DNA of 64,000 nucleotides from Rossellomorea vietnamensis (GCF_008180615.1 NZ_VTEH01000001.1:524680-588679); one strand, 5' to 3'. Counted from the first letter of the stretch, positions 18,406-27,928 are shown. The notes: generated by a model not told the origin, from the sequence alone. Numbers and translations are program-made.

Positions 18406-19683
18406 TCATGGCTTTTTACCAGTGATCTTGGCTTCTACTTGCTTTACGGATTGCTTGAACCAGGCTGTTTTATCAATCGCAATATCCTTGTTTCCATATC
18501 TGACCTCTTCATAAAGACGATAGAATTCCTTATCCTCCTGAACACCAAGTCTGCACAGCCACTCTTCAAGAGTTTCACCATTCAACCGTGACACTCTATT
18601 CTTTTCAGCCAGCTTTTCCAATGAAAAAATATCCTTCCTTATTTCACTGTCTGCCGCTGAATACTTTGTGTTGGTCGATTGAATAGCTTTCTCTGCTATG
18701 CCGGATGCTTTAAAGGATGAAAAGCCCGCGAACCTCTTAGGCCCTTCTTCAGCCACCCACCCTTTGTCCTTATAACGCTTCCATGCATATACCAGAATGA
18801 TAAGAACCAAGACAGCAATCAGCACTTCATTCCACCACGAAAGGAAGAGCCTGCTGCTGCTATCTTCAAGTTGTTCTGACGTTATGTCGTATGGCATATC
18901 CGGTCTCCCTATAGATTGAAGACCTTCTGAGATATCCTTGGGCAGCAGTCCCAAAAACCAATTGATCAATTGCCATACTGGAGTTACCAGAAAAGACAAT
19001 AACCAAAATACACCGCCCATCACGTAATTGATGGACCCGTAAACTGTATCATTCACTGCAGCAAGCAAAGCGGCCAATCCGGCTAGGAGTACAGTAAAAA
19101 GCAGGGGAAGCTTAGCCGATTTAAATCTAGCCGCCTTCTTAGAATGCACTGCACTTTCTGCGAACCTTACTATATATGTACCTCCACTGTAAAGAATCAT
19201 TCCGCTCATAAAGAGGAACAGAATGATTGCTGGAGATTGTCTATCATAAATATTTTGAAAAACATAAGAAGAAAGAGTGATAATCAAGAAAGAGAGCATA
19301 TACCCGCCGCTCACCTCATAACGTGAGTCTCTTTCCTCCTCCAGATGGGTCGAAATTCTCCAGTGCAGCAAGAACAACAGTAAAAGCGAGGACCACCACG
19401 GCAGGCCTAAAAAAAACTGCGCGGTCAGGAATAAAGTAACACCTATCCCAAGGAAGATGCCATTAAATTTCCTACTCGATTCAATCCCTGCCCAAACTAA
19501 AGGCAACGTTATTACAATAGCTAGTGATAGGAAAGGAAGTGCTCGTCCCAAAAAAGAACTCTGGGTTGTAAAAAAAGTGAGAACTGCCAGCAGCAACAAA
19601 GTATCCGCCAGTAATTTCACTGAAACCCGGGTAACGTAAGCTGATTTTTCCTTTACGCGAATTTCCTGCTGTGCTGCTTCCAT
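18406..19683 (-). CDS. Multi-pass membrane protein of a MoxR/DUF58 operon (DUF4129-like tail)
   Basis: 425 aa. The N-terminal half has about six to seven hydrophobic helices, and another lies near residues 285-305. The C-terminal cytosolic part (ETLEEWLCRLG..FYRLYEEVRYG) resembles the DUF4129 tail usually found after transglutaminase-like proteins in such operons. No transglutaminase Cys-His-Asp domain is present, unlike B. subtilis YebA. AAGGAG lies about 10 nt before the ATG, and the gene overlaps the DUF58 gene by 31 nt. It is the last of three coupled genes. Confidence 0.75.
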   Translation of the reverse strand: MEAAQQEIRVKEKSAYVTRVSVKLLADTLLLLAVLTFFTTQSSFLGRALPFLSLAIVITLPLVWAGIESSRKFNGIFLGIGVTLFLTAQFFLGLPWWSSLLLLFLLHWRISTHLEEERDSRYEVSGGYMLSFLIITLSSYVFQNIYDRQSPAIILFLFMSGMILYSGGTYIVRFAESAVHSKKAARFKSAKLPLLFTVLLAGLAALLAAVNDTVYGSINYVMGGVFWLLSFLVTPVWQLINWFLGLLPKDISEGLQSIGRPDMPYDITSEQLEDSSSRLFLSWWNEVLIAVLVLIILVYAWKRYKDKGWVAEEGPKRFAGFSSFKASGIAEKAIQSTNTKYSAADSEIRKDIFSLEKLAEKNRVSRLNGETLEEWLCRLGVQEDKEFYRLYEEVRYGNKDIAIDKTAWFKQSVKQVEAKITGKKP

Positions 19684-20852
19684 GCTCTCAAAACTCCTTG
19701 GTCATGTGTATTTTCCAATAGGAAGACTGAAACATCCTTATGGCTAATTATCGATAATAACTTTTCACTTTCTTTATCCTGTATTCCGGCAGAGATGAGC
19801 ACCGGAGGAATTTGATGATGCAGAATCAAATATTGATACATGATGCTGAATGGAAAAGTTACATCCTCAACTGAAAGGACTGAAAGCATTTCCAGCGCTC
19901 TTTGCCGCTGCTTTTTGCCTTCTCCAATCGGAAGGTAGTAAAAAGGTGTTCTGTTCAATGAACGAACGTTGATGGCTAGAGAATAAGGGATATCGTTTTT
20001 GGCTGCCGTTTCAATGATAAACGCTGTCCGTTCAATCAGTTCTTCCAATTCTCCAGTGATTGAATACTTTGAAGATATATTAAGGGTAATCAGCCAATTC
20101 CTGCTTGTTGCGGGAGAGTTGACTTTTGTCTGCAGAGACTGCATTCTTGCCGTCGCTTTCCAATTGATATCTGCAAAGCTGTCGCCTGGTGAGTAATCTC
20201 TTGTTCCAACAGGCTGAAATGGATCCCTGAAAAGAGAGTCATGAACAGCAAATACACCTTGGGTTTTGGTATGGGCGGAACTAAAACCATCCACTGCTTT
20301 TTTCTGTGGAAACACTAGCAGTTCTGCTTTGACAGGTTTAGTATATTGCATGTGAACCTCGCCGCTTCCAAACAGATTAGGTATCTCCACGAACATCTTA
20401 TCAATTTTCGCCAGCCCTCTCCGTTGCGCTTCTACAGGAAATTTAATGCATACGGATTCATTCTTATCAATGGAAAATGGAATTTTCATCTCTATGATAC
20501 CGCCTGGAAACACATCATAGTCGACTCCTGCCGGATGGACCACATCATTAAACCGCAGAATCAATGACCCATTTAAAATAGGCAGCCCGCTATTCTTGAA
20601 GGTGAAAGACCACTCATTCCAGTCTCCTTTATTAAGCCTCTCTCTGGATCTTTTATTTTGAAAAGTAAGCTTCTCTCCTGCTTTATTTATGTATAATTGT
20701 GCACTATAGAATAATAGAAACGAGACTAGGAAGATCAGCAGCAGCAGCAAATTTTGAAAAAAGAGCCCAAGTAATGCAAGTATCAGGCTTATGAAGGTAC
20801 AAACTGTTATTGATTGTAATTCAGTCGTCTCCTTTTTCCACTCCACAATCAC
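19653..20852 (-). CDS. DUF58-domain membrane protein
   Basis: About 399 aa, similar in kind to B. subtilis YeaD. Two adjacent hydrophobic helices lie near residues 15-55, followed by a beta-rich region and the DUF58 signature around YSPGDSFADINWKATARM, with a vWA-like C-terminal half. Partners of MoxR ATPases in such operons are thought to act in envelope protein assembly, but the role here is unproven. The GTG start overlaps the MoxR stop as GTGA. A GTG two codons later has better spacing from GAGGG. Confidence 0.85.
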   Translation of the reverse strand: MIVEWKKETTELQSITVCTFISLILALLGLFFQNLLLLLIFLVSFLLFYSAQLYINKAGEKLTFQNKRSRERLNKGDWNEWSFTFKNSGLPILNGSLILRFNDVVHPAGVDYDVFPGGIIEMKIPFSIDKNESVCIKFPVEAQRRGLAKIDKMFVEIPNLFGSGEVHMQYTKPVKAELLVFPQKKAVDGFSSAHTKTQGVFAVHDSLFRDPFQPVGTRDYSPGDSFADINWKATARMQSLQTKVNSPATSRNWLITLNISSKYSITGELEELIERTAFIIETAAKNDIPYSLAINVRSLNRTPFYYLPIGEGKKQRQRALEMLSVLSVEDVTFPFSIMYQYLILHHQIPPVLISAGIQDKESEKLLSIISHKDVSVFLLENTHDQGVLRAWKQHSRKFA

Positions 20853-21781
20853 ACCCTCGATTCGACAGGAACCACTATTTCTTCTATCAGCTCTTCCATG
20901 ACACGTTCATTTGTTTTAGTCAAAGAAGCTTCCGGAGTCAAAGAAATCCTGTGGCTGAGGACAAATTTGGCAACCTTTTTTATATCACCAGGTGTTACAT
21001 ATTCTCTTTCGTGGACATAAGCCATTCCTTGAGAAGCACGCATTAGAGCAAGGCTTGCGCGGGGACTCACTCCCAATTCAATCATCTCATGGTCACGGGT
21101 CTTCCTCGAAATCTGCAATATGTAAGATTCTATGTCTTCTGAGACGTGAATTCCTTTGACCTCTCTTGCACATTTCTTTAGTTCTTCAGGAGTAATAACA
21201 GGACGCAGATCATTTAGAGGCTGTTTTCCCTTGAATCTTCTCAGTATTTCTCTCTCATCTTCAAACTCTGGGTAGGCAATGGGCAGCTTCATTAGAAACC
21301 TATCAAGCTGCGCTGCAGGCAGTGGGAAGGTCCCTTGCTGTGATTCGACGGGATTCTGTGTAGCAAGGACTATAAACGGCTCCTCCAGCTTCAAAGTTTT
21401 ACCTTCGATGGTCACCTGCTTTTCCTCCATGACTTCCAGAAGGCTTGATTGAGTCCTCGGAGTTGCCCTGTTGATCTCATCGGCAAGAAGCACATTCGTC
21501 ACTACCGGGCCCGGACGAAGTTCAAACTCGTTTTCCTTTGGGTTAAAATAGTGGATACCTGTCACATCACTCGGCAGCACGTCAGGTGTAAACTGGATTC
21601 TGCAGAAACTTGACTGAATACAGGCCGCAAACGTTTTCGCCAGCATGGTTTTCCCCGTTCCCGGGACACTTTCAAATAGTACATGTCCACCCTGCAGGAG
21701 AGCGATACTTAACAATTCAATTTCATGATCCATACCGATCATTACTTTTCCCATTTCTTCTTTCAACTTGTTGACAAACAC
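20849..21781 (-). CDS. MoxR-family AAA+ ATPase
   Basis: 310 aa, resembling B. subtilis YeaC. Walker A is ESVPGTGKTMLAK, Walker B is VLLADEINRATPRTQSSLLE, sensor 1 is VLATQNPVE, and sensor 2 lies in GVSPRASLAL. MoxR ATPases act as chaperone-like factors for vWA/DUF58 partners, and the immediate neighbour is such a partner. The start is GTG at 21781 with GGGGGAG 4-5 nt upstream. It is the first gene of the operon. The 250 bp upstream to the PilZ gene show no clear element. Confidence 0.92.
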   Translation of the reverse strand: MFVNKLKEEMGKVMIGMDHEIELLSIALLQGGHVLFESVPGTGKTMLAKTFAACIQSSFCRIQFTPDVLPSDVTGIHYFNPKENEFELRPGPVVTNVLLADEINRATPRTQSSLLEVMEEKQVTIEGKTLKLEEPFIVLATQNPVESQQGTFPLPAAQLDRFLMKLPIAYPEFEDEREILRRFKGKQPLNDLRPVITPEELKKCAREVKGIHVSEDIESYILQISRKTRDHEMIELGVSPRASLALMRASQGMAYVHEREYVTPGDIKKVAKFVLSHRISLTPEASLTKTNERVMEELIEEIVVPVESRV

Positions 21782-22047
21782 ATTACTCCCCCATTTCTAT
21801 CTTTCTTTCATTATATCAAAAGAGCATTAATGATTACATAATATTCTAAATCCTCGAAACAGTTCTATACAGGAAAAAAATGTTTCGTTAGAATGGACTT
21901 AAGTATTGACTTTCCTTAAACATTTCATCAGAATATGGCGAAAAGAGCTGGTTTCACTGTACAGAGAGACACTCCCTGTCCAGGTATTTTCAAAAGCAAA
22001 AATTCCCAATAAAACACACTAAGTACTAGATAAAGCAGGTGATAAAA

Positions 22048-22425
22048 TTGAAACCTTTTAAACGCGGGGAATCATTCCGCTACACATTTAAGAACCCTCT
22101 TCCAGGCAGATTTAAGTTACATATGGATCAAGGAAAGGAACGTGCTTCAACAAAAGAAGGTGCTTTACTTATTAAGGACATTAGTCCAAAAGGCATGCGG
22201 TTCAGGACAGAATACACTTTGCCCGTTGACCGGCTTGATTTTGAAATGGAAATACATTTTGAATTAATGGACCAGCAGATCACTATGGCAGGCCGCCCAA
22301 TTTGGAGAAAGGGTGCGGGGAAGGACATATATTATGGGTTTACTTCGGTGGAAGATGCTGAAACAGAGGAGCTGATTATAGAGACTCTGAAATCATACTC
22401 AAAAAAAGATAAAAAGAAGCAGTAA
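22048..22425 (+). CDS. PilZ-domain protein
   Basis: About 125 aa, single domain. KDISPKGMRF fits the (D/N)xSxxG half of the PilZ c-di-GMP site; the upstream basic stretch (PLPGRFKL) may provide the Arg residues, though the RxxxR motif is not clean. Likely a cytosolic c-di-GMP or degenerate PilZ adaptor. TTG at 22048 is chosen, with AGGTGA 5-6 nt upstream; a GTG at 22039 would lie on that site. The terminator overlaps its stop codon. An EAL-type phosphodiesterase gene lies at 52778. Confidence 0.75.
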   Translation: MKPFKRGESFRYTFKNPLPGRFKLHMDQGKERASTKEGALLIKDISPKGMRFRTEYTLPVDRLDFEMEIHFELMDQQITMAGRPIWRKGAGKDIYYGFTSVEDAETEELIIETLKSYSKKDKKKQ

Positions 22426-22443
22426 GGACAGCTGCTTCTTTTT
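22411..22443 (+). terminator. Rho-independent terminator of the PilZ gene
   Basis: AAAAAGAAGCAG / CTGCTTCTTTTT with a 9-nt loop. The left arm is the last four codons of the gene. Confidence 0.85.
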
Positions 22444-22446
22444 ATT

Positions 22447-22487
22447 AGGCTCTCTTCGTAAACTTTGCTGCTAATTTAACACTAATC
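22447..22487. repeat. MITE-like element, terminal fragment
   Basis: AGGCTCTCTTCGTAAACTTT followed by GCTGCTAATTTAACACTAAT matches the reverse complement of the right end of the element at 49029-49224. Confidence 0.5.
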
Positions 22488-22595
22488 AAGGAAAGATTAG
22501 GTATTGTTATAATTTACAAAGTATTAAAACAATTATGCACTTCCATAAACATTCCTTCTATATGATGTAATAAACCATCATAGGAGGAACTCAAT

Positions 22596-22676
22596 ATGTT
22601 TTGGAATATTGTTATATGCATCATTTATGTTGCCGTGATCGGCACCTTTAATATCATCCTGCTCAAAAAACAGTAG
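22596..22676 (+). CDS. 26-residue membrane peptide
   Basis: An ATG with a perfect AGGAGG 8 nt upstream opens a 26-codon frame that ends at TAG. The peptide is a single hydrophobic helix (IVICIIYVAVIGTFNIILL) with a KKQ end, so it is probably an inner-membrane microprotein. It lies alone between the PilZ gene and the convergent SDR gene, only 4 bp from the SDR stop codon. I do not recognise it. Confidence 0.6.
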   Translation: MFWNIVICIIYVAVIGTFNIILLKKQ

Positions 22677-22680
22677 CTGA

Positions 22681-23421
22681 TTAATGTTCATAAATCATTT
22701 TTCTTGTCATTCCGCCGTCTATTACCAAATTTTCACCATTGATAAAGTTATTTTCTTCATGACATAAAAACAGGCAGGCCCTTGCCACATCATCAGGGGT
22801 GCCGACCCTGTTAGAAGGGTGCTGGAAATGATCTTTTTCCCTCAGGCTGCCATAATCACCCGTTTCTATCCAGCCAGGACTGATACTGTTCACCTTGATA
22901 TTGTAATCACTGAGCGTAATTGCTAAAGCATGACTCAATGAAACAATCCCGCCTTTGCTTGCAGAATAGGCCTCTGTATGGGGCTCAGACATCGCTGCTC
23001 TGGTCGAAGCCATATTGATGATGCTTCCGCCGAAATCTTTCATGAGCACCGCAGCTTCCTTGGAAAGGTAGAACACACTGCTTAAATTGGTGGAAATCAC
23101 TTCTTCCCAGTCTTTTGCTTCCATGTCCCAGAAATTCTTGAACTTTGAAATGCCTGCATTGTTGATCAAGACATCCACGTTTGGGTAACTGCTTTTTATT
23201 TCTGTGAAAAGTGTTTTCACTTCCTGATAATTGCCTACATCACATTTCTTAAAAATGACAGACTTCCCTTCATCTGTAAGTTCCCGGCATACTCTAATCC
23301 CTTCTTCTTCCTCTTTATCTACCAGTATCACGGTATAGCCTTCCCTGCAAAACCTATTGACAATAGCTTTTCCGATTCCGTTCGCTCCTCCGGTCACAAT
23401 AGCAATTTTATTCTCCTCCAT
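22681..23421 (-). CDS. SDR-family oxidoreductase
   Basis: 246 aa classical short-chain dehydrogenase: VTGGANGIGKAI cofactor motif, NNAGIS, catalytic Ser in INMAST, Tyr-x-x-x-Lys in YSASKGG, and SPGWIETG. It resembles glucose 1-dehydrogenase and 3-oxoacyl reductase relatives, but the substrate cannot be told from sequence. AAAGGAGG lies 7 nt upstream of the ATG. It is monocistronic. Confidence 0.85.
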   Translation of the reverse strand: MEENKIAIVTGGANGIGKAIVNRFCREGYTVILVDKEEEEGIRVCRELTDEGKSVIFKKCDVGNYQEVKTLFTEIKSSYPNVDVLINNAGISKFKNFWDMEAKDWEEVISTNLSSVFYLSKEAAVLMKDFGGSIINMASTRAAMSEPHTEAYSASKGGIVSLSHALAITLSDYNIKVNSISPGWIETGDYGSLREKDHFQHPSNRVGTPDDVARACLFLCHEENNFINGENLVIDGGMTRKMIYEH

Positions 23422-23510
23422 TTATATTCCTCCTTTTAGAGTAATCTTTCCAAATAATTTACCCGCTAAACTTTGTCCTTATTTTCAGCTTTGAATAAGC
23501 GAATTGCGGT

Positions 23511-23541
23511 TAATAAAAAAGCCTGCCTGAATGGGCAGACT
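23511..23541 (-). terminator. Terminator of the 64-aa gene
   Basis: On the minus strand AGTCTGCCC-ATTCA-GGCAGGCT is followed by TTTTTTATT. It starts at the stop codon of the small gene at 23541. Confidence 0.8.
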
Positions 23542-23735
23542 TAACTTCTCGGTTTTTCCATATATGTATAAATGATGTCTCCACCCTGCTGGGCTATCCC
23601 GCGAAAGAACTTAAAATCATCTTGTGTAATTAAGACATTCCTGAATTGAAGGAAATCCGACTTACTGACCCTATATTCATCAATCCCTTTGTTTCTTAAT
23701 TCATCCAGAACCGCTGCTATTTCTTGTTCTTCCAT
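23541..23735 (-). CDS. Small acidic protein of unknown function
   Basis: 64 aa, soluble, with an acidic helical N-terminus and a FLQFRNVLITQDDFKFFRG centre. AAAGGGGA lies 5-6 nt upstream of the ATG and a strong terminator follows. Coding is well supported, but I do not recognise the family. Confidence 0.7.
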   Translation of the reverse strand: MEEQEIAAVLDELRNKGIDEYRVSKSDFLQFRNVLITQDDFKFFRGIAQQGGDIIYTYMEKPRS

Positions 23736-24015
23736 ACAAATCCCCTTTCAAACGACAAACCGCTTTTTCCGGATTGCCAACTGTTAGTCTGATATAGTTT
23801 TACACAAATAATATAGTAGCACGGAAAATTCACTTGGGGAAGTTCCTGTTTATTTCATTTTGATGAATTCAAGATCTGCGGTTTTGTAAGAAAAAGCGTG
23901 ATACCCGTTAACAGACTATTATTATAATATTTTGATAAAGTTCTTTACCTTTTCGCTGTTTTAAGGCAAACTGTAATTAATTGTTTCTGAAACTTTTGAC
24001 AAAGGAGAGAGATTT

Positions 24016-24195
24016 GTGAAAAAAGCAGAAGTAGGTAACTTAATAGAATTTAAAAATGGACTAAAAGGGGTCGTTGAGAAAGTGAATGAAAACTCCGTCA
24101 TTGTCGATTTGACTTTCATGGAAAACTTCCGTGATTTGGAACTGGAAGAAAAAACTGTAGTTAACCACAAAAATTATAAAATCCTTGAGGCATAG
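24016..24195 (+). CDS. ykvS: YkvS-like protein (DUF2187)
   Basis: 59 aa, starting at GTG with AAAGGAGAGAG upstream. VGNLIEFKNGLKGVVEKV followed by NENSVIVDLT and VVNHKNYK is the typical YkvS/DUF2187 pattern, a small beta-barrel-like domain of unknown role. It lies near ykvI and clpE, in keeping with the ykv-region order of B. subtilis. A hairpin follows the stop. Confidence 0.85.
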   Translation: MKKAEVGNLIEFKNGLKGVVEKVNENSVIVDLTFMENFRDLELEEKTVVNHKNYKILEA

Positions 24196-24206
24196 AGTAA
24201 TGAAAA

Positions 24207-24236
24207 GGCCTGGTATACCCGAGTTAAATACCAGGC
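24207..24236 (+). terminator. Probable terminator of ykvS
   Basis: GCCTGGTAT / ATACCAGGC stem, 12 bp beyond the stop codon. The following TGTGTTT is a poor T tract. Confidence 0.6.
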
Positions 24237-24320
24237 TGTGTTTCCCAGCTATAGTTCTCTTTCGTTGAACAATAGTATTATAGGATATTGTTCAGGACCA
24301 GTGATAAAATATTCACTCTT

Positions 24321-24446
24321 CTATTTGTTATTCTTCGAAATGCTATCACCTTCTAATTCCTTGAAAGACTCAACTTTCCCGTGAGAATGCTGATCCTGTT
24401 TTCTTACATTCCATTGTCTTTCCTTTTCATGCTTAGATTTTGTCAT
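24321..24446 (-). CDS. 41-residue hydrophilic protein
   Basis: ATG at 24446 preceded by AAAAAGGAGGAAG. The 41-aa product is highly charged and rich in Lys, His, Gln and Ser, with no hydrophobic segment. It looks like the very small spore or stress proteins of bacilli, but I do not recognise it. It is convergent with ykvS and lies downstream of ykvI. Confidence 0.6.
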   Translation of the reverse strand: MTKSKHEKERQWNVRKQDQHSHGKVESFKELEGDSISKNNK

Positions 24447-24509
24447 GTGTTCTTCCTCCTTTTTATTCTCCTATAGAGTGGCTTTTTCTCTGAGATTTCA
24501 TACAAAACA

Positions 24510-25550
24510 TTAAGATTTGTTCCCTGACGGCTTCATCCACAGCAGGATGATGAACAGCAGACTTAAATAGCCAAACAGCGGGTATAAGTAAGACAGCAGC
24601 TGGCTGTACTCAAAGAAACTGAGGAGATAAATGATAATGAAAATAACGAAAGTGATGAAAATTCTTCTTCCATTCCAATAATTGGCCATCTGTTTCTCTA
24701 AACCAAATACCCCTCCAATAATAGACGTAAATATCTCACCAAAAATAATGAAGATATAAATCCCATACAAACTGCCAGCCATGCTTTTCATAACGATAGC
24801 CATGGGAATTTCATACGAGGTAACATCCGGTATCATAACGAGAGTAAAATGGCTTGATATTAAGATAATGGTAAGAAGCACTCCGCCCAGGATGCCGCCA
24901 TACTTAACGGTTTTAATATCCTTGATTTCTGCTGCGACAGGTACCAGAACCGCCTGCGCCATAGCAAGGTTGAACGCTGCATAAGAAAAAGGACTTATGA
25001 CTGCTTTCCAGCCATCATCTGCGTGAGGTATTTTTAGTAAGGCTTCGAGGAAACCAGGCTGAAAAATGTTTGCAAGCATGATCGAAATATTAAATAGGAT
25101 CATAATTGGTACTACAAGGGTATTAACTGCAAATAACCCTTTCATGCCAATCATCATAACGATGAACCCCAGGAAAATGGATAGCAGCACCCCTGTTTGT
25201 TTACTCATCGCAAGCTGCTCTTCAAAAACCGCCCCTGCCCCGGATAACATGACCGCCGTGACGCCAAGAAGCATAAGCATCATCAGGATGTTCATGAACT
25301 TGGAAAACCATTTTCCAAACAGATACTCATTGAATTCTTCATAAGATTTAGCTTTAATTTGATGCGCCTTCACCATAATCTTTGCCCCGAGAAAAATAAA
25401 CAAATAACCGCTTATCAAAATTCCTACCAGGCCTATGAAGCCGAACCTTGTAAAAAATTCGACGATTTCCCTCCCGGTAGCAAAACCCGCTCCAATAATA
25501 GTTCCTACATATACGGCAGCCAATTGAAAAATGCCGCTCCCTCTCTTCAT
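24510..25550 (-). CDS. ykvI: YkvI-like membrane transporter
   Basis: 346 aa with about ten hydrophobic helices and almost no soluble parts. The N-terminal AAVYVGTIIGAGFATGREIVEFF is the characteristic start of the B. subtilis YkvI family, distantly related to amino-acid/branched-chain carriers. The substrate is unknown. GGGGTGGGA lies just upstream of the ATG. It is divergent from clpE, as in B. subtilis. Confidence 0.88.
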   Translation of the reverse strand: MKRGSGIFQLAAVYVGTIIGAGFATGREIVEFFTRFGFIGLVGILISGYLFIFLGAKIMVKAHQIKAKSYEEFNEYLFGKWFSKFMNILMMLMLLGVTAVMLSGAGAVFEEQLAMSKQTGVLLSIFLGFIVMMIGMKGLFAVNTLVVPIMILFNISIMLANIFQPGFLEALLKIPHADDGWKAVISPFSYAAFNLAMAQAVLVPVAAEIKDIKTVKYGGILGGVLLTIILISSHFTLVMIPDVTSYEIPMAIVMKSMAGSLYGIYIFIIFGEIFTSIIGGVFGLEKQMANYWNGRRIFITFVIFIIIYLLSFFEYSQLLSYLYPLFGYLSLLFIILLWMKPSGNKS

Positions 25551-25703
25551 TTATCCCACCCCACATTTACTTTGCTGTACTTCTAAAAGATTTCATGGAC
25601 GCTCCTTGTCCAACCTTAGGTCGCTATTTAACCTTATGTACAAGCAGGTTGATTAAGAAGTACTAAATCCACGCTGAAGGAGATAATTTCCAAAGCATAA
25701 CTC

Positions 25704-25732
25704 TTGAAAGTCAAAAATAGTCAAAGTATAAT
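25704..25732 (+). promoter_or_regulatory. Sigma-A promoter of clpE
   Basis: TTGAAA at 25704-25709 and a perfect TATAAT at 25727-25732 with a 17-bp spacer, about 90 bp upstream of clpE. A CtsR box fills the spacer. Confidence 0.85.
25709..25725 (+). promoter_or_regulatory. CtsR operator 1
   Basis: AGTCAAA-AAT-AGTCAAA, a perfect tandem heptad of the CtsR consensus (A/G)GTCAAANAN(A/G)GTCAAA. It lies between the -35 and -10 boxes of clpE, so bound CtsR should block RNA polymerase. Confidence 0.92.
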
Positions 25733-25740
25733 CTGTTTAA

Positions 25741-25757
25741 GGTCAGAAATGATCAAA
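25741..25757 (+). promoter_or_regulatory. CtsR operator 2 (imperfect)
   Basis: GGTCAGA-AAT-GATCAAA matches the CtsR tandem heptad with two changes. It lies just downstream of the -10 box, near the expected transcription start. Confidence 0.7.
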
Positions 25758-25823
25758 CACTTTTAACTCATTACTTTTTTATATAGATATTTAATCCAAA
25801 TTTTCATACAGGAGGAATAATTT

Positions 25824-27923
25824 ATGATTTGTCAAAATTGTAACGAAAACACCGCAAAAGTGAATCTGCACTTTAATGTAAATGGACATCAAAAGTCTTT
25901 ATTTCTCTGTCACGAATGCTACTCACAAGAGAAAGAATTGATTAATTCGAGCCACAGCCCTTTCCATAACTTTTTTGGAAGCCAAGGATCGGGTGAAAAT
26001 CACAAGGGATCTACCAATCCTGCCGTTTCTAAAAAGGTGCAAGAGGAATCTTTCCTGAACCAATACGGCAGAAACTTAACACACCTCGCCAAGGCAGACC
26101 TTATCGACCCGGTAATTGGACGAAATGAAGAACTGGATAGAATGATAGAGGTCTTAAACCGCAGGAATAAAAATAATCCAGTTTTAATCGGTGAACCTGG
26201 TGTCGGAAAAACAGCAATAGCTGAAGGACTTGCCATCAAAATTGCCAAAGGTCAGGTTCCGTCTAAACTGCTAAATAAGGAAGTTTTTCTTCTAGATGTT
26301 GCCTCTTTAGTGGCCAACACAGGCATCCGAGGTCAGTTTGAAGAGCGGATTAAAGCTCTGATTGAAGAACTTCAAAACCGAAAAAATATTCTTCTGTTCA
26401 TAGATGAAATTCATCTGATAGTTGGAGCCGGATCTGCTGAAGGAAGCATGGATGCAGGAAATATCCTTAAGCCTGCTTTGGCCCGTGGTGAATTGCAATT
26501 AATTGGAGCTACAACTCTCAAGGAATATAGACAAATTGAAAAAGATGCAGCCTTAGAAAGACGCTTCCAGCCTATTCAAGTAAAAGAACCTTCTGCTGAA
26601 GAGGCAATCAAGATACTTAAAGGACTTCAAAATAAATATGAAGACTTTCATGAAGTAGAATACAGCGATGAAGCCATTGAGAGCTGCGTCGTTCTCTCAA
26701 AAAGGTATATCCAGGACCGCTTCTTACCTGATAAAGCCATAGATCTGCTGGATGAAGCCGGCTCGCATGAGAACCTTCGCCAGGGGAAAAAAGACAATGA
26801 TGATGTCCGCCTCAGGCTTTCTCAAATAGCAGCAGATAAAGAAAAGGCTCTTTCAAAAGAAAACTATGAGCTTGCAGCCAAGTTAAGAGATGAAGAATTG
26901 GACTTGGAAAAATCTTTAGAAGCACAGGACAACAAGGGCTATTCTGTTGTAGGAGCAGAATTGATTCATGAATTGATTGAAAAGAAAACAGGGATTCCCG
27001 TGGGCAAGCTTCAAGAAGATGAACAGCAAAAGATGAAAGAATTACAAATGCATCTTAATAACCAGGTCATAGGCCAAGAGGAAGCTGTAAAAACGGTTGC
27101 GAAAGCCATCAGGAGAAGCAGAGCCGGCCTTAAAAACAAAAACCGTCCGATTGGCTCTTTCTTGTTCATCGGCCCTACAGGGGTTGGTAAAACGGAATTA
27201 TCCAAAACGCTCGCCAAGGAATTGTTTGGCACTTCCGACAGTATGATCAGGCTGGATATGAGTGAGTACATGGAAAAACACAGTATATCCAAACTGATAG
27301 GTTCTCCTCCTGGCTATGTAGGGCATGAAGAGGCAGGGCAGCTTTCAGAGAAGGTGCGCAGAAATCCATACAGCATCATTCTTCTCGATGAAATTGAAAA
27401 AGCACACCCTGATGTCCAGCACATGTTCCTGCAGATCCTTGAAGATGGGCGATTAACAGACAGCCAAGGCAGAACTGTCAGTTTCAAAGATGCTGTGATC
27501 ATTATGACAAGCAATGCAGGTGTCGGATTCAAAGAAAAACACGTAGGATTTACGAGCCACACCATGAAGGAAACTTCCATTCTGGATAATTTAAAAGATT
27601 ATTTTAAACCGGAGTTTCTGAACCGATTTGACAATATCGTGGAGTTCAATTCATTGGATACCTCGTCTCTTATGAAAATTATCGATATCCTTCTGAATGA
27701 GCTTTACTCTGTTCTTGCAAAACAAAGCATTACTCTAACGGTTACGGATGAAGTTAAAGAAAAGCTTGTGGAAGATGGTTATCACCCTGACTTCGGGGCC
27801 CGTCCACTGCGCAGGATCATCCAGGAAAAGCTCGAAGATGCAATTGCAGACTTTATATTGGATCACCCTGACAAAAAACAAATGAAAGCAGTCCTGGAAC
27901 AAGGTGAAATAATCGTAAGGTAA
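25824..27923 (+). CDS. clpE: ATP-dependent protease ATPase subunit ClpE
   Basis: 699 aa Hsp100 unfoldase that works with ClpP and removes damaged proteins and CtsR-class targets after heat stress. The N-terminal zinc finger has C3, C6, C29 and C32 (CQNC..CHEC), the ClpE hallmark. AAA1 has GEPGVGKT, a UVR-like segment follows near residue 350 ([12 protein letters not shown]), and AAA2 has [12 protein letters not shown]. The C-terminal D2 small domain includes [14 protein letters not shown] lies 8 nt upstream. Control by CtsR is strongly supported by the operator sites. No ctsR, mcsAB or clpC occurs nearby. Confidence 0.97.
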   Translation: MICQNCNENTAKVNLHFNVNGHQKSLFLCHECYSQEKELINSSHSPFHNFFGSQGSGENHKGSTNPAVSKKVQEESFLNQYGRNLTHLAKADLIDPVIGRNEELDRMIEVLNRRNKNNPVLIGEPGVGKTAIAEGLAIKIAKGQVPSKLLNKEVFLLDVASLVANTGIRGQFEERIKALIEELQNRKNILLFIDEIHLIVGAGSAEGSMDAGNILKPALARGELQLIGATTLKEYRQIEKDAALERRFQPIQVKEPSAEEAIKILKGLQNKYEDFHEVEYSDEAIESCVVLSKRYIQDRFLPDKAIDLLDEAGSHENLRQGKKDNDDVRLRLSQIAADKEKALSKENYELAAKLRDEELDLEKSLEAQDNKGYSVVGAELIHELIEKKTGIPVGKLQEDEQQKMKELQMHLNNQVIGQEEAVKTVAKAIRRSRAGLKNKNRPIGSFLFIGPTGVGKTELSKTLAKELFGTSDSMIRLDMSEYMEKHSISKLIGSPPGYVGHEEAGQLSEKVRRNPYSIILLDEIEKAHPDVQHMFLQILEDGRLTDSQGRTVSFKDAVIIMTSNAGVGFKEKHVGFTSHTMKETSILDNLKDYFKPEFLNRFDNIVEFNSLDTSSLMKIIDILLNELYSVLAKQSITLTVTDEVKEKLVEDGYHPDFGARPLRRIIQEKLEDAIADFILDHPDKKQMKAVLEQGEIIVR

Positions 27924-27928
27924 GAACA

